NCBI GenBank assembly: GCA_963765625.1
Contig: CAVXXD010000010.1
Coordinates: forward strand, 392,046 to 456,045
Length of the DNA: 64,000 bases
Origin: CAVXXD01 sp963765625
Lineage (GTDB): Bacteria > Actinomycetota > Geothermincolia > Geothermincolales > Geothermincolaceae
Direction: 5' to 3'
Made by a program: the position numbers and the translations under genes. The notes beneath the pieces were generated by a model that did not search any database, had not been told where the DNA came from, and was given only the letters and a program-made list of their open reading frames with translations. Below, piece by piece: positions 1 to 7,890 of the stretch (the first letter of the stretch is position 1; each line of letters begins with the position of its first letter).

Positions 1-1
1 G

Positions 2-299
2 GCGGTGCAGGTGGCCGGCGACTCCCTGGAGAAGATCTACGATTTCGTCAAGCGGGCCGAGGAGCTCTCCCGCACCGTGGCCGAGACCACCCGCCAGCAC
101 CTGGGCCTGATCGACAAGGGCATCGGGGCTATGGAAGACATCCGCAACATCGCCGAGCAGAACGCTTCTTCTTCACAAGGAAATTGCCGCGGCGGCGGAG
201 GAACAGTCCGCCTCCATGCAGGAACTGGCTTCCACCAGCCAGCAGCTGGCCTCCCTGGCCGAACATCTCAAGGAGATCGCCTCGACCTACCGGTTGTAG
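2..299 (+). CDS. Methyl-accepting chemotaxis protein, C-terminal end (partial, frameshifted)
   Basis: This is the 3' end of a methyl-accepting chemotaxis protein; the rest lies to the left of the window. The first frame reads through a helical segment ending in IRNIAEQNASS, typical of the cytoplasmic signalling coiled coil. From about position 177 the continuation is one frame over and reads KEIAAAAEEQSASMQELAST, then ends in LKEIASTYRL and a TAG at 297-299. This is the standard C-terminal methylation and adaptation helix of these receptors. A single-base indel near 165-177 therefore separates two halves of one protein. It could be a true lesion or a sequence error; similar breaks in glnA and nadE make an error likely. 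No pentapeptide tether for CheR/CheB is visible at the end. Confidence 0.75.
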
Positions 300-304
300 C
301 CGGT

Positions 305-2061
305 TCAGTCCATGAGGTACTTGATGAAGGGGTTGGAGATGGGCATGCGCCAGTCCTTGCCGAAGGCGCGCGAGGTGAGTTTGATGCCCACCGGCCCCTG
401 GCGGCGCTTGTACTCGCTGGCCTCGATCTTGCGGATGACCGAGAGCACCAGCTCGCGGTCGTACCCCGCGCGCGCGATCTCCTCTACCCGGCTGCCCTGC
501 TCGATGTACATCTCCAGGATGGTGTCGAGCACCTCGTAGGGGGGCAGGGAATCGGTGTCCAGCTGGTTGGGTCGGAGCTCGGCCGAGGGCGGCCGCTCGA
601 TTATCTCCGCCGGGATGAGCTCGCGGCCATACAGTTCGTTGACGTAGCGCGACAAGCCGTAGACGTCCCGCTTGAGAAGATCCTTGATGAGAGCGAAACC
701 CCCCACCATGTCGCCGTAGAGGGTGCAGTAGCCCATGGAGAGCTCGCTTTTGTTGCCGGTGGCCAGCACCAGCCAGCCGTACTGGTTGGAGTAGGCCATC
801 AGCAGGTTGCCGCGGATGCGTGCCTGCAGGTTCTCCGATGACAGCCCGCCCTCGGCCAGGAAGGGGGCGTCCTCCTGGTAGGGGCGCACCAGTTCGTCGA
901 TATGGTGGACACGCATGTCGATGCCGAGGTTGGTGGCCAGTTTCTCCGCGCACTCGAAGGAGAGGCGTGAGGTGTATTGCGAGGGCATGAAGATGGTATG
1001 GACCTTCTCGTGGCCCAGGGCCTCCACCGCCAGCGCCGCCACCAGGGCGGAGTCGATGCCGCCGGATAGCCCCAGCAGCGCGTCGGAGAAGCCGTTCTTG
1101 CGAAAGTAGTCCTTAAGGCCCAGGACAAGTGCCTGGTAGATCTCCCGGCGCGGGTCCTCTTCTTTCTCTCCGGCGGCACGGGAAGTCCGCCTGGACGGGT
1201 TGGTATGAAGGCCTCTCTCCGGCCCCGTCCTTGGCGGATATCCTCAACAGCTCGGTGGGGCGGGTGGGCGCTCCTTGCCGCATATAGCGGTGGGTGGGCC
1301 GCAGGAACCGCCGGGACTTCAGGAAGGTCGGTGTCCACCTCCGTCACCAGGAGGGCTTCCTCGAAGGCCGGCCCCCGCAACACCAGGCCCTGGTCTGGGT
1401 GATAGACGAAGGAGCGGCCGTCGAAGACCAGCTCGTCCTGGCCCCCCACGGCGTTGGCGTATACCAGGATCACCTGCCCGTCCTGGGCGCGGGACTGCAC
1501 CATCCTCTCCCGCCCCTCTTGCTTGCCCCGGTTGAAGGGCGAGGCCGAGGCATTGACGATGACCTCCGCTCCGCCGTAGGCTATCTCTTCCTCCAGGGGG
1601 CCGCCGGGGCTCCAGATGTCTTCGCAGACGGTCACGCCCACCCGCACCCCGTTGAGCAGCAGGACCAGGTTGCCTTGGCCCGGGGAGAAATAGCGGTTCT
1701 CATCGAAGACGCCGTAGTTGGGAAGGAAGGACTTGTGGTAGACCCCGGCCACCTTGCCACGGTGGAGCACCGCCGCCGCGTTGAAGCAGTCCTCGTCACG
1801 GTCGATGAAGCCCACCAGTGAGACCATCTCGCCGGAGCGCCGGCCGAGCTGCTCGATGTACTCCAGGTTGTGGGCGACGAAGTCCATGTTCAGGGCGAGG
1901 TCCTCGGGCGGGTAGCCGGTCAGGGCGAGCTCGGGGAAGCAGAGGAGCTGCACTCCTTCTTTCTCAGCCTGCTCCATCACCTCGGCGATTTTCTCGAAGT
2001 TGCCTTCCAGGTCACCGACGGTGCAGTTCTGTTGAGCTATCCCGATGCGCAGCCTTCCCAT
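305..2061 (-). CDS. nadE: Glutamine-dependent NAD+ synthetase (frameshifted in the linker)
   Basis: It catalyses ATP-dependent amidation of nicotinic acid adenine dinucleotide to NAD+, using ammonia released from glutamine. The N-terminal half is a carbon-nitrogen hydrolase domain with the three catalytic elements visible: Glu in CFPELALTGYPPEDL, Lys in YHKSFLPNYGVFDE and Cys in VTVCEDIW. The C-terminal half is the synthetase, with the PP-loop SGGIDSALVAALA, the segment LLATGNKSELSMGYCTLYGDM-like region and a C-terminal KRRQGPVGIKLTSRAFGKDW. The halves lie in different frames; the switch falls between about 1180 and 1350, in the interdomain linker. Total length (about 585 residues) is normal for the family, so one indel explains the break. 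The start at 2061 has AAGGAG five bases upstream. It lies downstream of glnA, separated by a terminator. Confidence 0.85.
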
Positions 2062-2070
2062 TTTTCTCCT

Positions 2071-2114
2071 TAAAAAAAGCAAGTGACACGGCGCATAACT
2101 TACGCCGTGTCACT
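2071..2114 (-). terminator. Rho-independent terminator of glnA
   Basis: A perfect 12-bp stem (AGTGACACGGCG, 2082-2093, with its complement at 2103-2114) and a 9-nt loop are followed, reading on the minus strand, by TTGC and a run of seven T. It sits directly after the glnA stop and before the nadE start. Confidence 0.9.
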
Positions 2115-2125
2115 ATTATATTACT

Positions 2126-3455
2126 TTAGAGGATGGGAAGGTAGTTATCGAGCTCCCAGGGGGTCACTATGTTGCGGTAGCGGTCCCACTCCACCTTCTT
2201 GTTCTGGATGAACTTCTCAAAGGTGGCTTCACCCAGGCAGTTCTTGAGCAGTTCGCTCTCTTCCGCGATCTGGACCGCTTCCCAGAGGTCCTCCGGCAGC
2301 ATGCCGATGCCCTGCTCCTTGCGCTCGGCCTCGGTCATCTTGTAGACGTTGCTGGTGGTGGCCGGCCGTAGCTCGTACTGCTTCTCGATCCCCTCGAGGC
2401 CCGCGGCCAGCAGCGCAGAGAAGGCCAGGTAGGGGTTGCAGGCGGGGTCGGGGGAACGGAACTCGATGCGGGTGGCTTTCTCCTTGCCCGGCTTGTAGCC
2501 CGGCACCCGGATGAGGTCGGAGCGGTTGCGCACCGCCCAGGTCAGGTAGACCGGGGCCTCGTAGCCCGGCACCAGGCGCTTGTAGGAGTTGACCCACTGG
2601 CTGCAGACGATGCAGATCTCGGGGGCGTGCTTGAGCAGGCCGGCGATGAACATCTTGGCCGTGTCGGAGAGGTGGCTGGGGTCGCTGGGGTCGAAGAAGG
2701 CGTTGCGGTCGCCCTTGAAGAGGGACATGTGCACGTGCATGCCGCTGCCGTTCTCGCCCTGCAGCGGCTTGGGCATGAAGGTGGCGTGGTAGCCGTAGCT
2801 CATGGCCACCTCCTTGACCACCAGGCGGTAGGTCATGGCGTTGTCGGCCATGGTCAGGGCGTCGGTGTAGCGCATGTCGATCTCGTGCTGGCTGGGGGCC
2901 ACCTCGTGGTGGCTGTACTCGACGCCGATGCCCATGGACTCCAGGGCCAGGACGGTGTCGCGGCGCAGGTCGAAAGCGACGTCCAGGGGGGTGAGGTCGA
3001 AGTAGCCGCCGTGGTCCAGCACCTCGGTGGAGTTGCGAGTCCTTGAAGTAGAAGTACTCCAGTTCGGGGCCGACGTAGAAGGTGTAACCCAGCTTCGCCG
3101 CGCGGTCCAGGTTCTTCTTGAGGACGTAGCGGGGGTCGCTCTCGTAGGGCTCACCCTCCGGGCGGATGATGTCGCAGAACATCCGGCCCACGGCGTTGTG
3201 CTCCTTGGGGCGCCAGGGAAGCAGGCAGAAGGTGGAGGGGTCGGGCAGGGCCATCATGTCGCTCTCATCGATGCGGGCAAATCCCTCGATGGACGAGCCG
3301 TCGAAGCCCATCCCGTCCTCCAGGGCCAGCTCCAGCTCGTCCACGGTGATGGCGAAGCTCTTGAGCATGCCCAGGATGTCGGTGAACCACAGGCGGATGA
3401 ACTTGACGTCGTTCTCCTTGGCCTGCTGCAGGACGTATGCCTTGTCCTTTTCCAT
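2126..3455 (-). CDS. glnA: Glutamine synthetase, type I-alpha (one-base frameshift)
   Basis: It makes glutamine from glutamate, ammonia and ATP and is the entry point for ammonium with the glutamate synthase operon upstream. The N-terminal domain carries the latch motif GFDGSSIEGFARIDESDM; the catalytic domain shows YVGPELEYFYF, GYFDLTPLD, HHEVAPSQHEID, GSGMHVHMSL and RIEFRSPDPACNPYLAFS. The C-terminus has NVYKMTEAERKEQGI where adenylylated beta-type enzymes have NLYDLP, so this is an alpha-type, feedback-regulated enzyme rather than an adenylylated one. After FKDS the frame shifts; deleting the base at 3035 restores SNSTEVLDHGGYF, giving about 442 residues, the normal length. AAGGAGGT lies 8 bases upstream of the ATG. 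Candidate activator boxes lie at 3516-3553. Confidence 0.92.
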
Positions 3456-3499
3456 CTTACTACCTCCTTAGTTTACGTTGCGATTCTTCTCTGAACACC

Positions 3500-3554
3500 A
3501 TTATGAACAGGGTGTATTTCCCGATGTTTTCGCTTGTGTTAAATGCGTGTTAAC
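3500..3554 (-). promoter_or_regulatory. glnA upstream region with four half-sites at 11-bp period and a -10 box
   Basis: Reading on the minus strand, TTAAC (3549-3553), TTAAC (3538-3542), GAAAA (3527-3531) and GAAAT (3516-3520) follow each other at exactly 11-bp intervals, with CATAAT (3500-3505) as a possible -10 box further on. Tandem 11-bp half-sites are the usual arrangement for OmpR-family regulators. Actinobacterial GlnR boxes are described as gTnAC-n6-GaAAC repeats, which this resembles. The orphan OmpR-type regulator is encoded immediately upstream. The link is an inference. Confidence 0.5.
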
Positions 3555-3564
3555 AAAAGTCACA

Positions 3565-3586
3565 ATGGGGTCAGGTCTGACCCCAT
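3565..3586. repeat. Perfect GGGGTCAG palindrome
   Basis: ATGGGGTCAG and CTGACCCCAT are perfect inverted 10-mers with a 2-bp centre. The right arm touches the stop codon of the regulator gene. A related shorter palindrome lies at the other end of that gene (4270-4284). There is no T-run, so it is a poor terminator; it looks like a dispersed palindromic repeat. Confidence 0.6.
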
Positions 3587-4239
3587 CACGGTTCGAAGAT
3601 GTAGCCGGCGCCACGCACGGTGTTGATGTAGTTGTGCTCGGGCAGGTCGATCTTGGAGCGGATGCGGCGGATGTGCACGTCCACGGTGCGCGAGCCCCCG
3701 TAGTAGCCGTATCCCCAGACCTGTTCCAGCAGCATCTCTCGCGTGAAGACCTTGCCTGGGTGGGTTGCCAGGAAGCGCAGCAGCTCGTATTCCTTGAAGG
3801 TGAGCTCGATGGGATAACCCTTGAACCTCACCTCGTAGCGGTCGAAGTCGAAGAGGAGGTCCCTCACCTGGAGGGTGTTCTCGGAGGAAACCAGCTGGTG
3901 GCGGAAGAGCAGGAGCTTGACTCGCGCCCTCAGTTCTTCGGGAAGAAAACCCGGCAGAACGAAGTCGTCGAAAAGGGGCGGGGCCGAGAAGTCCCATTCG
4001 TGTCCCTCGGGGAGCACGGCCAGTACCGGGGTGTTCTCACGCAGCCGGCGCATCACCTTCTTTATCTCCAGCGCCACCTCTGTTTCCCCCGCTCCCAGCG
4101 CTATCACGGCCAGGTCGCCGGTGAGCCGCTCCTCCTCGTAGACGTTTTCCTCGTCCACCAGACGCAACTGCCAGGCATCGCCCAGTGCGGAAGCGATGCG
4201 CTCCTTCTCTTCATTTCCAGCGATCACCAGAATAACCAT
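3586..4239 (-). CDS. Orphan OmpR-family response regulator lacking the phospho-acceptor Asp (GlnR-like)
   Basis: A 217-residue transcription regulator. Residues 1-105 have the size and strand pattern of a receiver domain, but the usual acidic pair after beta-1 is replaced by AGNEE and the phosphorylated Asp at the end of beta-3 is missing (DLAVIALGAG where DLxxLDxxLP is normal). Residues 120-217 are a winged-helix domain of the OmpR/PhoB type: ELTFKEYELLRFLATHPGKV, REMLLEQVWGY, SRTVDVHIRRIRSKI, NYINTVRGAGYIF. No histidine kinase is adjacent. Such phosphorylation-independent receivers are known in actinobacterial GlnR, and this gene sits between glnA and the glutamate synthase operon, so control of nitrogen assimilation is the best guess. 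No clear ribosome binding site precedes the ATG. Confidence 0.7.
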   Translation of the reverse strand: MVILVIAGNEEKERIASALGDAWQLRLVDEENVYEEERLTGDLAVIALGAGETEVALEIKKVMRRLRENTPVLAVLPEGHEWDFSAPPLFDDFVLPGFLPEELRARVKLLLFRHQLVSSENTLQVRDLLFDFDRYEVRFKGYPIELTFKEYELLRFLATHPGKVFTREMLLEQVWGYGYYGGSRTVDVHIRRIRSKIDLPEHNYINTVRGAGYIFEP

Positions 4240-4269
4240 AATGTTAGATTACCATCTTTCAAGGAAATC

Positions 4270-4340
4270 TGGGGTCGGACCCCAACTACAGATCGCTTCG
4301 CTGAGCTCGCGATGACATGCTGAGCTCGCGATGACACTCA
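4270..4340. repeat. Palindrome plus degenerate GCTTCGC/GCGATGACA repeat
   Basis: TGGGGTC-G-GACCCCA at 4270-4284 is followed by CGCTTCGCTGAGCTCGCGATG, of which the part GCTGAGCTCGCGATGACA is repeated (about 4301 and 4318). The sequence resembles the fuller inverted repeat at 27408-27466. This fills the non-coding gap between the regulator and the GXGXG subunit gene. Confidence 0.5.
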
Positions 4341-4348
4341 ACTGTGCG

Positions 4349-5203
4349 TCAATAGGCGTAGAGGTTGCCGTAGGGGCGGTGGGAGGCTGCTTCCAGCTTG
4401 GTGAAGCCGGGCTTGAGGATGGCCTTGCTGTTCTCGCCGAAGTATTCGCAGAAATGCCCGACATGTTCCTCGACCACGGCCTTATCCTGATCGTCCATCT
4501 CCGCCAGGCTCACGCCCTCGCCCAGCTGTTCCGGTCCGACCTCGCCGCGCACGTAGATGACGCCGCCATGCATGCCGGTGCCCATATGGCGGGGGCGGTC
4601 GCCGTTAACCTGCTTCTCACCCAGGCCCAGCACCACCACCACGCCGCCGGCCATGTATTCGCCGAGGAAGTCCTGGCAGGCCCCCCCGATCACCAGTACC
4701 GGCTTCTGCTTCATGTACTCCTTCATGTGGATGGCGGCGCGGTAGCCCACGCTACCCTTGATGTAGATGGCGCCGCCGCGCATTCCCATGGCCACGATGT
4801 CGCCGGCCCGGCCGTGCACCACGATGGCCCCGCTGTTCATGGTATTGCCCACGCCGTCCTGGGCGTTGCGGCGCACCACGATCTCCGGGCCGTCCATGAA
4901 TGCCCCCAGGTCGTTGCCGGGCACGCCGTTCACTTCGATGTGGACGGGCTTGCGCACTCCCGAACCGATGTAGCGCTGGCCGTAGACGTTGTCGATCTCC
5001 AGCTCGGTGACGCCGTCTTCCGCGGCCTGCTTGACCATGGCGTTGAGCTCGCGATAGTGGAGTTCCTGGGCATCGATGTGGACGTGCCCGTCATCTCTGT
5101 TGAAAACCCTGGCGTCCCCGCCTTTTCTGACGTCTACTATCACCGCTTCAGCTCCCCCCGGCTCGTTTGATCCTACTGTCCCATTATTCCGGTGAAGCAT
5201 CAT
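4349..5203 (-). CDS. Glutamate synthase alpha-subunit C-terminal (GXGXG) domain protein
   Basis: A 284-residue stand-alone version of the C-terminal beta-helix domain of the large glutamate synthase subunit (also seen in FwdC/FmdC). The repeated turns are plain: GQRYIGSGV, NGVPGNDLGAFMDG, QDGVGNTMNSG, GRAGDIVAMGMRGG, GEYMAGGVVVVLG and RHMGTGMHGGVIYVRG. In archaeal-type glutamate synthase the enzyme is split into amidotransferase, FMN core and this structural domain, and here the three genes are consecutive in that order. GGAAGG lies upstream of two adjacent ATG codons (5203, 5200). The gap to the FMN-core gene is 42 bases. It has no catalytic residues of its own; it is expected to hold the ammonia tunnel geometry. 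Confidence 0.85.
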   Translation of the reverse strand: MMLHRNNGTVGSNEPGGAEAVIVDVRKGGDARVFNRDDGHVHIDAQELHYRELNAMVKQAAEDGVTELEIDNVYGQRYIGSGVRKPVHIEVNGVPGNDLGAFMDGPEIVVRRNAQDGVGNTMNSGAIVVHGRAGDIVAMGMRGGAIYIKGSVGYRAAIHMKEYMKQKPVLVIGGACQDFLGEYMAGGVVVVLGLGEKQVNGDRPRHMGTGMHGGVIYVRGEVGPEQLGEGVSLAEMDDQDKAVVEEHVGHFCEYFGENSKAILKPGFTKLEAASHRPYGNLYAY

Positions 5204-5245
5204 AATATCCTTCCGTTATACCTACCCTTAACTTTAAAAAACCAA

Positions 5246-6754
5246 TCATTCCCCGGCGTGCTTGATCCCCAGGATGTCCAGCACGTGCTGGTCCAGCCCT
5301 ATCCCACGAAGGCGCACCCGGTTGCCCCGCAGGCTCTCGATGGCGTTGATACCCATGCCGCCGAGCATCTCCTTGATCTCGTGGGACCAGGCGTTGACCA
5401 GGTTGACCAGCCGTCGGGTGGCCACGTCGGGGTTGAGCCGCTTGGTCAGGTAGGGGTCCTGGGTGCAGATGCCCCAGTTGCAGTTGCCGGTGTAACACTT
5501 GCGGCAGACGTGGCAGCCCATGGCCACCAGGGCCGCCGTGCCCAGGTAGACCGCGTCCGCCCCCAGGGCGATGGCCTTGACCACGTCGGCCGAGTTGCGT
5601 ACGCCGCCCGCCACCACGATGGAGGCGCGGTTGCGGATACCCTCTTCGCGCAGGCGGCTGTCCACCGCGGCCAGGGCCAGCTCGATGGGGATGCCCACGT
5701 TGTCGCGGATGCGGGTGGGGGCTGCCCCGGTGCCGCCACGGATGCCGTCGATGGCCACGATGTCCGCGCCGGCCCGCACTACGCCCGAGGCGATGGCGGC
5801 GGCGTTGTGGACAGCGGCTATCTTCACCGAGACCGGTTTGACCCAGTCGGTGGCTTCTTTTAAAGCATGGATGAGCTGGGCCAGGTCCTCGATGGAGTAG
5901 ATGTCGTGGTGGGGCGCCGGCGAGATGGCGTCGCTTCCTTGCGGGATCATGCGGGTGCGCGAGATCGCCCGGCTCACTTTTTCCCCGGGAAGATGGCCGC
6001 CGATGCCCGGCTTGGCCCCCTGCCCTATCTTTATCTCCAGTGCCGCCGCCGCCTCCAGGTAGTCGGCGTGCACCCCGAAGCGGCCCGAGGCCACCTGGCA
6101 GATGGTGTTGGCGTTGTAGCGGTAGAGGTCCTTCGGCAGGCCGCCCTCACCGGTGTTGCAGTAGATGCCCAGCTCGGCTGCGGCGCGGGCCAGGGCCTCG
6201 CTGACGTTGTGGCTGATGGCGCCGTAAGAAATGGCCGAGAACATCAGGGGGGTGTCCAGCACCAGCTGCGGCCCCACACCCTCCGGCCGCCCGGTGGCCG
6301 GGTCGATCTTACCGCTGTAGGCGTCGGGCCTGGAACCCAGGTAAGTGCGCAGCTCCATGGGCTCACGCAGGGGGTCTATGGGCGGGTTGGTGACCTGGCT
6401 GGCGTCGAGGGTAATGTTGTCCCAGTAAATGGGGAACTCGCGCCCGCAGCCCATGCCGCTGAGCAATACGCCGCCCGTCTCCGCCTGCTTGTAGGTGTCC
6501 ATCAGCTGCCCCATGGTCCAGTTGAAGTTCTCCGGGATGCGAGTGGGGTTGGGCCTCACGGTGAGGGCCCGGGTGGGGCAGAGGGTCACGCAGCGCAGGC
6601 AGCCGCAGCACTCGGTCTCGTCCGCGCGTACCTGGTCATCTTCTTCATCGTAGGTGTGGCAGCCGAAGGCGCACTGGCGGGCGCAGACCTCGCAGCGGAT
6701 GCAGCGATAGTCATCCCGCTCGATGACGAACTCCGGCAGGGTGTAAGTCTTCAT
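5246..6754 (-). CDS. Glutamate synthase FMN/Fe-S core subunit with N-terminal ferredoxin domain
   Basis: A 502-residue subunit that would convert 2-oxoglutarate plus ammonia to glutamate. Residues 10-65 carry two [4Fe-4S] motifs (CIRCEVCARQC and CCGCLRCVTLCP). The rest is the FMN-binding TIM barrel of glutamate synthase: SAISYGAISHNVSEALARAA, NTGEGGLPKD, KIGQGAKPGIGGHLPGEKV, SPAPHHDIYSIEDLAQLI, VAIDGIRGGTGAAP and VVAGGVRNSADVVKA. The Cys-rich CHVCRKC / CYTGNCNWGICTQDP segment matches the [3Fe-4S] binding site. A built-in ferredoxin domain marks the archaeal-type enzyme. Its ATG overlaps the stop of the amidotransferase gene by four bases (ATGA), indicating translational coupling. Confidence 0.92.
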   Translation of the reverse strand: MKTYTLPEFVIERDDYRCIRCEVCARQCAFGCHTYDEEDDQVRADETECCGCLRCVTLCPTRALTVRPNPTRIPENFNWTMGQLMDTYKQAETGGVLLSGMGCGREFPIYWDNITLDASQVTNPPIDPLREPMELRTYLGSRPDAYSGKIDPATGRPEGVGPQLVLDTPLMFSAISYGAISHNVSEALARAAAELGIYCNTGEGGLPKDLYRYNANTICQVASGRFGVHADYLEAAAALEIKIGQGAKPGIGGHLPGEKVSRAISRTRMIPQGSDAISPAPHHDIYSIEDLAQLIHALKEATDWVKPVSVKIAAVHNAAAIASGVVRAGADIVAIDGIRGGTGAAPTRIRDNVGIPIELALAAVDSRLREEGIRNRASIVVAGGVRNSADVVKAIALGADAVYLGTAALVAMGCHVCRKCYTGNCNWGICTQDPYLTKRLNPDVATRRLVNLVNAWSHEIKEMLGGMGINAIESLRGNRVRLRGIGLDQHVLDILGIKHAGE

Positions 6755-7890
6755 GCCGGCACCAGCTCCCTGTTTCTTTCACGCTCCTCGACCGCGGACT
6801 CCAGCTCGAAGACGATGGGCCGGCCGCCCATGGGGGTCCAGGTGCGCTCCAGGCCGCCGTCGATGAGGTGGATGGGGGCTTCTTCCGAAGATATGTACAT
6901 CATGTCGCCCGAGCACCCGGCCACCAGCGGCCGCAGGCGGATACGGTCGGTCAGCCCGATCATCCGGGTGCTGCTGGAAATAATGATGCTGAAAGGGCCG
7001 TTCATCAGCAGGCTGGGATAGATCATGCGCAGGGCCGTGGCCCGCTCCCGTTCCGCCGGCGGCATCAGGTCGATGCGGTCCCACATGAGCGGCGCGAACA
7101 CCGCGGCCAGGTCGTCGATGTCCAGGCCGTGGCGGCGCATCAGCAGGTCCACGCCGTAGGCCAGCACCTCGGTATCGGTGTGGAGGGCGCAGTCGTAGCC
7201 GTACATCTCCAGGAAGCGGCGGTTGGTGCCGTAAGAAGAGATCTCGCCGTTGTGCACCACCGACTTGTCCAGGATGTTGAAGGGGTGCGCCCCGCCCCAC
7301 CAGCCCTGGGTGTTGGTGGGAAAGCGGCCGTGTGACACCCAGGTGTAGCCCTCGTACTCGTCCAGGCGGAAGAAGCGCCCGATGTCCTCGGGAAAGCCCA
7401 CGCCCTTGAAAACGCCCATGTCCTTGCCGCTGGAGAAGACGAAGGCGCCGTCGATGCGGGAGTTGATGTGCATCACCGCGCGGACCATGAAATCGTCGTC
7501 TTCTTCATTTTCGAGAACACAACCCGGCCGGGGCAGGATGAAGTACCTCCACAGCAGGGGCGCGTCGGTGATCTCCGGCACGCGGCGGGTGGGGATGGGC
7601 TCGGCCCGCTCCAGGTCGAAGTTGGCCAGGAGGTAATGCTCGGTGTCCTCGCGGGCCTGCTCGTCGTCGAACATCATGTGCAGGGCGTAGAGCTCGGCCA
7701 GGGCGGGGTAGATGCCGTGTACGGCGAAGCCGCCGCCCAGCCCGTTGGAGCGGTCTTTCATGTTGGCGATGGCCCGGATGATGGGAGCCCCGTCGGTCTT
7801 GTCTCCCTTGAGGTTGATCATCCCGAAGATCGAACAACCCGAGAAATCCTTGTCGTCACGGAAAACCACGTTTCTCATCATTGGCCTCAT
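6751..7890 (-). CDS. Glutamate synthase amidotransferase subunit (class II glutaminase)
   Basis: A class II (Ntn) glutamine amidotransferase of about 379 residues that would release ammonia from glutamine for the FMN subunit. The nucleophile is probably the Cys of SGCSIFGMI near the N-terminus, preceded by a short propeptide-like stretch. Other family signatures are WVSHGRFPTNTQGWWGGAHP, HNGEISSYGTNRRFLE, HTDTEVLAYGVDLL and SIIISSSTRMIGLTDRI. The start at 7890 overlaps the upstream stop as ATGA; a second ATG at 7881 sits at better spacing from GGGAGG and may be used instead. An open frame continues further upstream, but there it lies inside the oxidoreductase gene and is unlike any amidotransferase. 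It is coupled by ATGA overlap to the next gene as well. Confidence 0.9.
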   Translation of the reverse strand: MRPMMRNVVFRDDKDFSGCSIFGMINLKGDKTDGAPIIRAIANMKDRSNGLGGGFAVHGIYPALAELYALHMMFDDEQAREDTEHYLLANFDLERAEPIPTRRVPEITDAPLLWRYFILPRPGCVLENEEDDDFMVRAVMHINSRIDGAFVFSSGKDMGVFKGVGFPEDIGRFFRLDEYEGYTWVSHGRFPTNTQGWWGGAHPFNILDKSVVHNGEISSYGTNRRFLEMYGYDCALHTDTEVLAYGVDLLMRRHGLDIDDLAAVFAPLMWDRIDLMPPAERERATALRMIYPSLLMNGPFSIIISSSTRMIGLTDRIRLRPLVAGCSGDMMYISSEEAPIHLIDGGLERTWTPMGGRPIVFELESAVEERERNRELVPA

